Source: Penelope pileata (lineage: Eukaryota > Chordata > Aves > Galliformes > Cracidae). Taken from it: 64,000 nucleotides of DNA. The translations under genes and the position numbers were made by a program. Positions 22,801-34,800 of the stretch are shown one piece after another (positions within the stretch are counted from its first letter, which is position 1; every line of letters begins with the position of its first letter). The notes beneath the pieces were generated by a model that was given only the letters and a program-made list of their open reading frames with translations, had not been told where the DNA came from and searched no databases. The DNA is taken from positions 1,325,657 to 1,389,656 of the forward strand of contig WBMW01001268.1 in assembly GCA_013396635.1 (NCBI GenBank), read 5' to 3'.

Positions 22801-25800
22801 TATTATGGTTCTTTTTTCATGATTCCTTTGAGCAGTTATTGATAGAAGTAATTATTACTGCCTACAAATGCAACCCTGATTCTTTCTCACGCTATCTTTT
22901 TTACGTATGTGGTCAATCTGTTGTTACTCTTCCTACAGGTTTGTCTAGTGGAGATATCAAATTTATTGGTCTATAGGAGCCTTTTTATTTAAAGCCTGAT
23001 TGCTGCTTTTTGTTACTTTGGTGTGGAGTGTCTTTGTAACCAAATATGTAAACAGAAGAGTTAGATTCAGTAGTTTAAAAGTCTGGAATGACTGCCTTTT
23101 GGTGCTGGTGACATTTCTTTTTCCCGTTTGTGTTTAGAAAACTTGTTTTCTCTAGCTCGCTGTCCTTTAAGTCCAGTATGGGAACTTCAGAAAGTTCAGA
23201 TGCTCTCAATACTAATGGGAAGAATCCATTGGCTTTTCTGTAACGGGCATTTGGGACTACAGTGCTGGCGTAACACAGAATAGTTGAAATAAGGGCCAAA
23301 TGAGAAATACCGTGTAATGTTAATAATCAGCAGTAATATTGTATCTGCCGTATCTGTAGTCTGAGTAACTTTCTTTTTTCCCCACTCTTTCTCTTTTAAG
23401 CCTATGGAAAGGTGTTCCTAGTAAGGAAAGTAAGTGGCCATGATGCTGGAAAGCTGTACGCCATGAAAGTACTGAAGAAAGCAACGATAGTTCAAAAAGC
23501 CAAAACAACTGAGCACACAAGGACAGAACGACAAGTACTGGAGCACATTAGGCAATCACCATTTTTGGTCACATTACATTATGCCTTCCAGACAGATACA
23601 AAGCTTCATCTCATTTTAGGTGAGTAGTTTTCAGGATTCAACTCGGACATTAATGCAAAACAAAACATAATAACTAAATATATAATCTACCCTTTTATCT
23701 CCTTAATGTTTTGTAGTTTTTAGTGTGGTCTTAGGTGTGTTTGGAGATAATTTGGGAGAGCATAGGAAGTAAAATACAGTTCAACAGTGCCTTTATTTGT
23801 GGATTTCCTGTTTGAATTTCAGTGCATGTTTTGTTGCATGTAGGTCATTTTCAGTTGTTGTGGCATTTAATTTATAGATAGATAATTTGGAGAAAAATAT
23901 AATGATGAGAGTTGTGAGACAATGTGAGAACGTGTATGAAGGTGAAATTAAATGGTTGGGATTATATTCTCGTTGGAGTCAAAGTGGTGGGAGCCCAGTA
24001 GTTTTGAAGAGCATTATGCAATAGATAGTGCAGACTGGGCACGCGTGCTTACTTCCCAGCATAGCACAACAGCAAGGTTAAGTTTAAAGTAAAAAATTCA
24101 AAGCTGATGTATAATTATAGGCTTTGTCCTTTGGTTTTGCTATTCTGTGACCTCTAAGTGAATCCATCCTCAGAGTAACAGTTGCTCCAGAAATGTCCTT
24201 TTCATTCTTATTCTTGGAAATAAAATTGTTAGTGTGGGTTTTTTTTCACCCACCATTTGTAACAGTGTAAAAAAAAAAAACAAAAAAAAAAAACCCAACC
24301 AACCAACCACCTATCTAGCATGGCCTAAAGCTACTTTGTAATTCTTCTGGGCTTCACACCTTCCCTGACAAAATAATATAATGGTTTCTCGCAAGTGTCG
24401 TGTAAATCTTTGTAAATCACTTCTTAGGTACATCAGTATTGGAATTCTGTGTTTCAGTGGCTTCTGTATTTTCAGGGAAATCAGTCTCTGCCTCTCTTCT
24501 ACCCAGCTCAACCTTGAACCCCTCCAGGGCTGCGGCACCACAGCTTCTCTGGCAGCCTCTGCTATTGCTGACTCATCACCCTCTGGGTGAAAATATTCCC
24601 CCCAGCATCTTGCCTAAATCTCCCCTCTTTTAGTTTAAAGCAATTCCTCCTTTTCCTATCACTATCACACCATGTAAAAGTTGTTGTCTCTCCCTTTTAT
24701 AAGCTGCTTCTCAGCACTGGAAGGCTGCAATGAGGTCTCCCTGGAGCCTTCTCTTCTCCAGGCTGAACAAGCCCAGCTCCCTCAGCCCCTCTGTAGGAGA
24801 GGTGCTGCAGCCCACTGATCACTTTTGTGGCCCTCCTCTGGACCCACTCCATCAGCTTTACATGGATGAATGGCTTTAATGTATTATGCTAGAATAAGCA
24901 ACTTTACATCTAAAATTTTTGTGTTGTGGTGGAGCTGTTTACTAATTAGTTTTTTCCCTCCCTGAATGGGAAAACCACCCTGTCGTGTACTGCAAAGAAT
25001 GAAAGTGTGGTTTCCATGTGGGAATGTGTGTGGAAATAATCTCCTTCTATAAGTTTTGTCGTCCAAGTTCCACGTGCAAAAAGGGTGAAATGTGTAATTG
25101 CCCATAGTTGATTTTTTCACCCGATAGCTGTTTTTTGAATTGCTTTTTTTAATGTCTGCCTGTCTTGTTGCTCTTAAATATTTCATGAGGGTGTACAAAT
25201 ATTCACTTCACAGACATCATTGGCATTCCATTCTTTTCATTTTCCTGAATAACTAAAAGGCAGATTTTGCAAAAAATATCAATCTTCATAATTTATGGAT
25301 AGTTGAGGTTCACTTTATGGTTTTGCTGCTTATTTAAGTTGGCACTGTTCTTCCATCACTCCTTTGAGAAGGAAATGGAGTGTTACACAACATGATGAAA
25401 TACTATGGAATTACAATAAAGTAAAACCATCTGATCCCAGTGCATCTTCTTGCAATATTAATAGGTACTTTTAGTTATTTAATAAGAAAACTAAGTTGTC
25501 AGAAAGTGGAATTACATGTTCTTTGTTCTACTTTATAGACTATATAAATGGAGGAGAACTGTTTACTCATCTCTCACAAAGAGAGAGATTCTCAGAAAAT
25601 GAGGTGCAAATTTACATTGGCGAAATTGTTTTGGCACTTGAACATCTACACAAGGTAAGTAAGTTTATCCTTTTAGTGCATACTACCAGCTGATTTTGTG
25701 CAACTACAACTGTATTCTTTTCATGCCATAAAAAGTTGGGATACATTTTTTTAGTCTTGAATTCAAAGAAATTTTACTAATGGGACAAATTAGTTGTATC

Positions 25801-28800
25801 ATTAGAAATACTTTCCAATGAAATGTCTATTCATGTGCACCAGACTAAGGCTACACATTTTTGTCTGCTATGTGAAAAAAATTGTTATTGACAAATAATG
25901 GCTGATTTTTAGTAATCACTATCAAACGGTTGAATATGTAAGTAAACCTAATTTGCACACAACATGAAAAGTGTTTGGCTTGCACTGTTTAGTTCTCCTT
26001 GTTTCAGTACAATGAAATAGCAGAGTTTTGAAGTTGAAAAATGTTGTCAGAAGCAAGTATTCAGTTACTTCTAGATGCAAAGGATACGTTATGTGTTCTT
26101 CAAGACATTAACTGGTGCATTAATTTCTGAGAATTGACAAGTGTCTCAAAGTTATTTCTTCAAAGACATTTGAAAATCCTCATTTTTGAGTGCAGACTTC
26201 GAGGTGTCAAATTAAACAATGGGAGTTTCGTTAGCTTAACATTTAAGTGCATTCACTGGCTTCTTGATGTGGTTACACTGATTTGGAAATACTTTATGTG
26301 CTGTTCGCAGTTGGGGATTATATATCGGGATATAAAACTTGAGAATATTCTCCTGGATTCTGATGGCCATGTGGTGCTGACAGACTTTGGTCTGAGTAAG
26401 GAGTTTCTTACTGATGAGGTGAGTACTTGAATCTCTAGTAATTGAAAACAGTAGCCAGCAAGACCATAAAATCAGATTGCGTCTCCTTGAAGTCATCATA
26501 GCGTTTGACAAGGCAGAAATATTGCCTTCTCCACATTTTCTTTTTAGAACAATATCTAGGAATCTGTCTCTTTACAGGGTTTTAAGCTTTCAATTCATTG
26601 GTTTTTGGCCTGTCAGTATTGTTGGACATTTTTCTTCTATTTTTCCCTGAAATGTCTTCACACTCCCTCATGCTGCCCTTTATGTGCTAGAGGAGAGATC
26701 CACAAAAGTCAGAAAAGCCACTGACATGATCGTCTTCAAACACTTGACTGTGCTAACACTTTGCAGTGACTAGGCAAATGGGATGCTGTGACTCTTATTT
26801 ATGCTAATAATAATTATTGTATTATTATCTTGTCTTTTTCTCATGTACTTGTCACTTTTGATAAGCTTAATTGCAAGCTTTTAGGATAAAAGCTTATTTC
26901 TTACTAAATATGTGCGTAGCACCTAACGTAGTGATCACTGACTACTGACGTTCATTATTAATTATTTGCAAGGTACTGTTTTATCTCCAAATAGGCTTTT
27001 TTAGATTTCAGAGAGTCAAAGTTGTGCAAAATTTAGCTTTTGAGAGAATTTAAAAATAGATATTCTTTGACTTCAGGCATCAGAGATGTTGAAATATGGG
27101 ACTTCAGATTTGAAAGTCTTTGTTAGACCTGATGGGGGGTTTCTAAAACAGGATAACTGATAGTTTCTTCTAGAATATTTTCATTTGTAATGGAGCCTGA
27201 TGGAAATTGGAGGGCACCAAGAAACTTGAAGAGACTTGAAATGCTACTTTCTGAAGTGAGAAAATAGTACAGATACTGTCAGTATATTCCTCTTACTATA
27301 GAGTGAAACCAAGAGAGGATCAACTAGCATGACAAAGAGTTAGCAGCAGTCTATCAGACCAGTGCAGTTCCAGTGAGGAAGCAGAAAAGAATGACAGTAA
27401 AAGGTGTAGCTAGAGAGTAGGTGTAGTAGAGCCTGCTCAGAGCAGAAAAAAAGCTATGTAATAGACATTGGAAGCTAAAATCATAGAATCACAGAATCCT
27501 TAGAGTTGGAAGGGACCTTTAAATGTCATCTAGTCCAACTCCCCTGCAATGTACAGGGGCATCTACGGCTAGATTGGGTTGCTCAGAGCTTCGTCCTGCC
27601 TGACCTTGAATGTCTCCAGGGATGGGGCTTCCACCACCTCTCTGGGCAACCTTTTCCAGTGCTTCACCACCCTTTACTGTAAAAAACTTTTTCCTTAAAT
27701 CTAACCTAAATTTCCTTTCTTTCAGTTTAAAGCCAGTGAGTACAATGAGTTGTCCTCTAGGCCTTGAGCAAAAGTTAAATGAGGCAGAAATCTTCCCTAT
27801 GATAAGAACATGTCATAATGAATCAGGACTTTGTCTCAAACCAGGTGGCTTTAGAAGTTTTCTTATTTCTCATCTGTGCTCACCTTTAGGATGTTCTTTA
27901 TAAACAGCGCAAGAAAAAGTGAGGATTTGGATAAGCATCAGAGATGCTGGTCTACTTTTCTTCACACTTGGAATCTGATTCCTCTTTGTTCAGTAATTTA
28001 AAACAGTGCAATTTCACTGCTCGGTCATTCAATGTTTCTTTCTCTGACTGTAATTCACTCTGTTTTCAGCATATACCTCAGAAATGTGTTCATTTACCCA
28101 TACTTTCTTCTCGTTCTCATTACATATTATTTTCTGTTAAAAAAGCTAAACATTTCTAGTGTGTCTTTGAGGGAGAAATGTAAATGCAATTTCATTGTTA
28201 CCTTTCAGAACCTACGAAATTTCCTGCACTTGACTACAGTTTTTGTGTTTGCTATTGTAATTTAGATACCAAACATGAACGTGATTAGAATGTCCTATTT
28301 ACATGCAGGAATTAATATTTCATGTTGTGCTCTGTATACAGTTCAGCTGCTACTAGAACACAATTCACATTGCAGAAGGTACCTGTTAATTTATACTTCT
28401 GATCTGATGTAGTTACAAGAAGTAATTTTTTGCCTATATAATCACATAGTCTTATACTTGTTTTCATGCTAATTGGATAGTGCTCTTATTTAAAAGTACA
28501 CAACTGCACAAGTCAAATAAGAAAAGAGTAGACTTTTGCAACTGCATTGCAAATGCTAGCATGTTTTCCTTTCTTCCCTGTCTTCACACTTCTTTCCCAG
28601 TCCACTCTGCTGCTTGCAAGTTCTCTACAGCTACGGAAGCTTGCTTGTGCAGGTGGAATTTATTCTAGTAACTCCCCTCACTTTGGAGTGTATTTTCTGA
28701 AACAAGATATATCTAGGTTACTAAAAATATATATCAAGTTATCAGAAGTTGCAAACATACGCTATATTTGGAACTATCAGAGAAAATTCTACTACCATGT

Positions 28801-31800
28801 ATTTATGAATTTCAGATGGTTTTTTAGTTAGAGATACTGGCTAGGAAGCATCATAGTCCAATATTTTCTTTATCCTGGCTTTAATCTGTTGATTGTTAAA
28901 TATTTCCAGATATCTGGGCCAGTCTAGAATCTAAAAGGAAGTTTTATAATAAAAAACACACAATCATTTGATAAAAATAACTATAGCAGATTAACTGACC
29001 ATAAAGAGATGGAGAACTGCTTTTCCTAAGCACTATTTGAGTGAAAGGAAGCAAATGCATGTGGCTTTTAGGAAAACAGATACCTACTGATTTCTGCCAT
29101 GAAGCTACTGAAATCTGAGTATGAAGAGTACCAGACTGCATTGCCAAATATTCTGTTTCCCAGTTATTATGGGAAAGTACTTAGAACATATAAGAATTAT
29201 AAATCCAACCTGAAAGTGGTGTGTTTTCAGAAGCTCTAAAACATGCATGTTCTTACACTTTGTTTAAGCATTTTATGATACTGTTTATCTTTAAAAAAAA
29301 AAAAAAAAAAGTCCATATGCTTGTGTCTGCATGCAAGAAGAAATAATCTGGCCTGAATGAAGTATTTGAATAAAGAATTTTCACAGTATCACAGGATTCT
29401 GTTTCCTGGAAGTTTTTCTTGGTATCACAGGTTATTTAGGTGTGAAATAATTTCTGATATCCAAATGATACTTAATATTTCATGAAGACCAATGGTTTGA
29501 CTAGTCTAACCACAAAAGGGAATTAGGTAAGAGCTGGAAAAATTGCAGTGAGTAGTAACTTTGAGGTATGAAGTTTTGTAGCACTTGCAGTCTTAGCTGC
29601 AATGATGAATTAAGGTTGATCTTTCCAATTTTAATTTAATACATTCTTCTTCCAGAGTATAGTGGAATGCTCAAGTCTGCTGTGTTGGTACACATCTGCA
29701 TTTGCTTAGGCTTGTTTTGAAATTTTTGTGTTTGCTTAATAAAGATGAAAGAAGTTGTGCTGCAATTACTGAATGTTGTCAGTCTTCAAACAATGTTTCT
29801 GAGAGCACACAGAACACAAGTACCTTCATAATTACTAAGATGAGGGATGATTGAATCGTCTGGTTTTTGCAATTACATGTCAATTGGTTATCTGTGTAGT
29901 TCTGTTTATAATACGTAGTGTGAATGTGATTCTGTGAATAATTTAGATACATGATTTCTTTCTCATCCAAAAATCTCTTGATCAGAGTTGCAAATGTAGT
30001 TGGAACTGTTTGATGCTCTTCACTATTGAATTGCTGTTTTAGTTTATTGGCTGATTGAGTGAACACTTTGCTCTGGAAGGAAAATTAGTATGTAATCTTA
30101 AAATATTTCATTAAAGGACAAATGATGAAAAGGTTGTTAGCTGCCTGTGGATTTTGGTAGATGAAGTAGGAAGACTCATACACATTCTTAGAGCACTACA
30201 GAAGTAGTCACGAACAGAGGGAACAGTGGGGAAACCGACTACAATAAGACTTTCATTTAGTGCAATATGAACTGTCATCTCACTTGAATGACTTAGTAGA
30301 TTAGCTATACATTTAATTATAAAAATCATAATTGCCCAATTGAAGTGAAGATGTCTCATCATTGAAATAATGCTTGCTCTCAACCTTGAGTATTCTGTTG
30401 CAAAAATGAGTTAAAATGATCTGCGCTGCTGATGATTTACCATAACTGCTTGTGTTTTGGCTCAAGAGTTATTCACTGCTGTAAATGCAGCACAGTTCTA
30501 AGTAGTAGATTTACATGAGTGAAGTGTGAATAGTGAAGTTAGTCCCCAGAAGTTAGCATAGGTTATAGATCCTGTCAGGACAATCATTCATTATTACCCT
30601 TGTTTCTGAAAAGGGTTTGAAACAATGTTAAGTAAAATTTTTGGCTTTAATTGATGTACTGTTGTTGTTTTTTCAAGTATCCTGAAATTGTTTATTGAGA
30701 ACTATAGAATCATAGAATAACATACCAAACATTCTAAAATCACGTAACTGCAGGGTAGGACTCATTTCATTGCAGAACAAGGTCATCAGTGATCAGACAA
30801 CAATCTGATCACAAAGATAATTGTGCTTTTCTAGCATGGAACAATAAAGCAGAAGACTGGAGCACAAAATATATTCTGTCTAGGTTTTTATGCCAAAATC
30901 TCATGGTGCCATTAAGAGGTTTTTGCAAGACAGATCGTAATTTCTTGCAGTTATGGCTCTAATGTACTGTTTTCTTATCATAATATGCCACTTAAAAATG
31001 ACATTTTGGGGAGAAATACTGACCTGTGTGATAGTCTGTAGATAGTCTACTATCTTCTATCACGTCACAGAATAATATGTTGCTGGTCAACTTTGGAAAA
31101 TACTCTGTTTCTGCTTTGCAGAGGAAATAAAGGTAACCTTTTGGGGGTAAAACCCACCAGCCTCCCTGATCTTTTTGTTCTTATAAGTTTTTTTGCCTAT
31201 TTAACTACTTGCAAACAGGTAATTTCAATGAAACTTGGGCAACCATTCGTGATAAATTTGTATGACCAGAGATTTATGGCTATGTGAAAAAGAATATATA
31301 ACCAGATGGATTAAATTGGAGCAAAATTGTCTGCTGTTCCTCCTCCTCCTTTTACATTTGCTGCTCTGATATTATAACTGTGTTTTGAACATTTTCTATG
31401 CTTTTTTATTTACATTTTATTTTTTAAAAAAGTTTTTGAAAGCTTTACAGTGGTAGCTAGTAGAGTTCTTTGCAGAATGAATTCTCTTTTATAACTTGTA
31501 ATTTTGCCTCTGTTTGAAGCAAGAGGGATTTTTTTCAGATTTTGCTTTCTACTCTGTTCTTCTTTCTTTTGGTACTCTTACTCTCGTATCAAAAGATGAT
31601 GTTTTAGAAAACAAGTCATCCAAACCCAGGAATTTTGTGAAGAACCCAGTACAAAATGTCCATCAGGGATGAAAGTGGTATATAGTTGCACTCCTCCCAC
31701 ACGATAAGGTACTGTTTCTGAATTTCTTTTTGCCTGCAGAAGTGGGATTCTTGCTTTTTTTCTCTTGCTTATTTGCTTTACAAATCCATTATTAGTAACT

Positions 31801-34800
31801 GGTTTAAAGAAATTCCTTGCAGAATTGCAATTATGTTGCACTGCAGAAGCAGACATAGCCATGGTCTAAACCTGTGATAAAATTTCCTTGAATCTTCATT
31901 CAATATTAGATGACATTTCATATTAAATGAGGGCTTAGCCTTCCATTGGGTTATGTGTTGGGACCACAGCTGTAGCAGTTGCTCATTTCTTAGCTGAACT
32001 GTGGTACCTTCATTGGTAGGGTTTAGCTGTTCTTGCTCCACCTCTTGTAAGTGCCTATTCTGATGGCAGCGGCTGGCAGGCAAGTCTCATTCTTGCTTGA
32101 AACATTCGTTGGTCTGATTCCATGTCTGTTTTGGATGCAGAACTCATTAGTTGGTCTAGATCTGTGGCATGAAGTATAATATCCAACATGGTACTTTTGA
32201 CCTAACTAGGTCCTTCAAGTAGGAACACTCCCCATGGTAGGGTCCTTTCATCATTTCTAGATGACCTTATTTATTTTTTATTAATTAATTCTTGAGGTGA
32301 CACTAATGGTCCTTTGACCTGCAATATTCCAACTCTTCTTGGTCTAGTCTAAACCTTTGCTGTAGTACTATGATCTTCATTAGGATTTTGTCAAATGCAG
32401 TAGAGCGGTCTAGCTAGCAAACCACTAAATGTTTCTCCCATCTTTGTTCTTTGTCCTCTGTCTCCTTCACAAGATGATAGTTTTGGTCCTGAGTAGAAGT
32501 AACAGCTACAGAAGCAACAGTCTACGCCAGGCATATGCAGCCTGGGACAGCTAGTAATGTGGCCCGCTCCCTGCTGCTGAGCCGTCATGGCTCTGAGAAG
32601 GTTCCAACACAGGTTACTCAGTGACACTGTGTCAGAGGTGATCTTGAACACAGGTGACTTAACCCCTAGGAGTGGGGAAAGAGCAAAACCTGTCGATATG
32701 CTGAGTATCTTGAACACAATTATCCTAGGAAAATTTTCATTGCTTACACTGCTTGAAGCTAAAACTTAAGTTACTGCCTTTCAGAACTCTAATAATGTGC
32801 ACTCATGGTTGTATTAAATGAACAATGTTACTGTCTTTTGTGTTCTAGAAATTCTGATTGATTTCTAATTAATGTTATTTGCTACGCTAGTGACAGAGCC
32901 CAGAGAGGATCTAATTATTGGAACCTAGAAATTCTGTCTTCCTTTGTTAAAGTAACTTTAACAGAGTTAACTTTAGACTTAATATTTGTTTAGAGGTATA
33001 AGCAGTTATAGAACACAGCTTTACTCCATTACATTTCACCATGTGAGGTTTCTAGACAAATGAGGAACGGTGGAGTTTCTGTACTACAAGTACCAGCATC
33101 TGTTCATACCTAGAAATGCTCTACCACTTTAGGCATTTCAGAAGTTTCTAATGACTTCAGGAATGAAAAAATCTGTGTTTTTCCTCCTTGTGGTTTGTTG
33201 TCTAGCAAGCAACCGTGTCTGCTGAGCTTCTTGAGAGCCAGAAGCACTGCATCCCTGCAGGTCCTTTTTCTTTTACTCGAACATGATTTCAAAATGTACC
33301 ATCTTGCTTTAGGTGGAGGAAGAATCATAATACTGTGATGTCTGTGATGATACTGGCTGGATGGTCACACTCAGAGAGTTGCAGTCAATGGCTCCATGTC
33401 CCAATGGAGACCAGTGACGAGTGGTGTTCCTCAGGGATCGGTACTGGGACCAGTGCTGTTTAACATCTTTGTCGGCGACATGGGCAGTGGGATCGAATGC
33501 ACCCTCAGCAAGTTTGCAGATGATGCCAAGCTGTGTGGTGCAGTTGACACGCCAGAGGGAAGGGGTGCTATCCAGAGGGACCTGGACAGGCTTGAGAGGT
33601 GGGCCCATGCCAACCTCATGAAGTTCAACAAAGCCAAGTGCAAGGTCCTGCACGTGGGTCGGGGCAATCCCAAGCACACATACAGGCTGGGCAGAGAATG
33701 GCTTGAGAGTAGCCCTGAGGAGAAGGATTTGGGGGTGTCTGTTGGTGAGAAACTCAACATGAGCCAGCAGTGTGTGCTTGCAGCCCAGAAGGCCAACTGG
33801 ATCCTGGGCTGCATCAAGAGAAGCGTGGCCAGCAGGTCGAGGGAGGTGATTCTGCCCCTCTACTCTGCTCTCGTGAGACCTCACCTGGAGTATTGTGTCC
33901 AGTTCTGGGGCCCCCATCACAAGAAGGATGTGGAGCTGTTGGAGTGGGTCCAGAGGAGGGCCACGAGGATGATCAGAGGGCTGGAGCACCTCCCCTACGA
34001 GGGCAGGCTGAGAGAGTTAGGACACTTCAGCCTGGAGGAGAGAAGGCTGTGGGGGGACCTGATAGCAGCCTTCCAGTACCTGAAGGGGGCCTACAGGAAA
34101 GCTGGAGAGGGGCTTTTTACAAGGATAGGTAATAACAGGACAAGGGGTAATGGTTATAAACTGGAAGAGGGTGGATTTAGACTAGATATAAGGAAGCAAT
34201 TCTTCACTGTGAGGATGGTGAGACACTGGAACAGGTTGCCCAGAGAAGTTGTGGATGCCCCCTCCCTGGAAGTATTCAAAACCAGGCTGGATGGGGCTTT
34301 GGGCAACCTGGTCTAGTGGGAGGTGTCCTTGCCCATGGCAGGGGGGTTGGAACAAGATGATCTCTAAGGTCCCTTCCAACCGGAACCATTCTGTGGTTCT
34401 ATGTTGCAGAATTTTTGATGTCTGACATTCATTTCTACTCAATATGATCCCTCTGTACTTGCACACCTTATTCTGTTGTGACATTTCTTTGTCGTTTTCA
34501 TCTCCAAGAAATGATCACATGCCATGCTCCTGGTAATGTGAGTTATTCACTGTCAGAGAACACTTGGGTTGTAAATAATACTTATTTGTTACAATCAAGA
34601 TTACAAGTTTGCATTTGCTAGAATGCTTATTCATGAAATAGAAGTCACAACAAGGTCTTTGTTTTGGTCACAAATTAAGCCGTTCCAAAAGGTTGGTCTG
34701 AAATTTTACATCTTGTCATTGTATATATTGCTTGCAGACTGTTTCCACTTTATTGTAGGAGAGAGACATTTTCATAGAACAGTGGTAGAATTTATCTACA

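Larger units (their letters stand above)
10866..23400 (+). other. RPS6KA5: Intron 2 of RPS6KA5 (12.5 kb)
   Basis: Runs from donor GTAAGA to acceptor TTTTAAG. It contains CR1 fragments on the minus strand (15498-15690, 17512-17755, 20174-20530), possible ancient LINE debris (about 16715-17330), and the hAT fossil with its internal CR1 (18852-19980). The remaining stretches (10866-15490, 20531-23400 and the gaps between repeats) show only AT-rich sequence with homopolymer runs. A 167-codon open frame at 21321-21824 resembles nothing I recognise. Confidence 0.9.

Noticed and set aside
26134..26430. Long frame extending upstream of exon 5
   Set aside because: The part before 26311 is intronic; the CGCAG acceptor and the family alignment fix the exon start.
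30705..30730. ATAGAATCATAGAATA motif like a CR1 end
   Set aside because: Only about 16 bases match and the expected GGTTGGAAGG block does not follow.
33309..33989. 226-codon minus-strand open frame
   Set aside because: It is the antisense shadow of the CR1 reverse-transcriptase frame.
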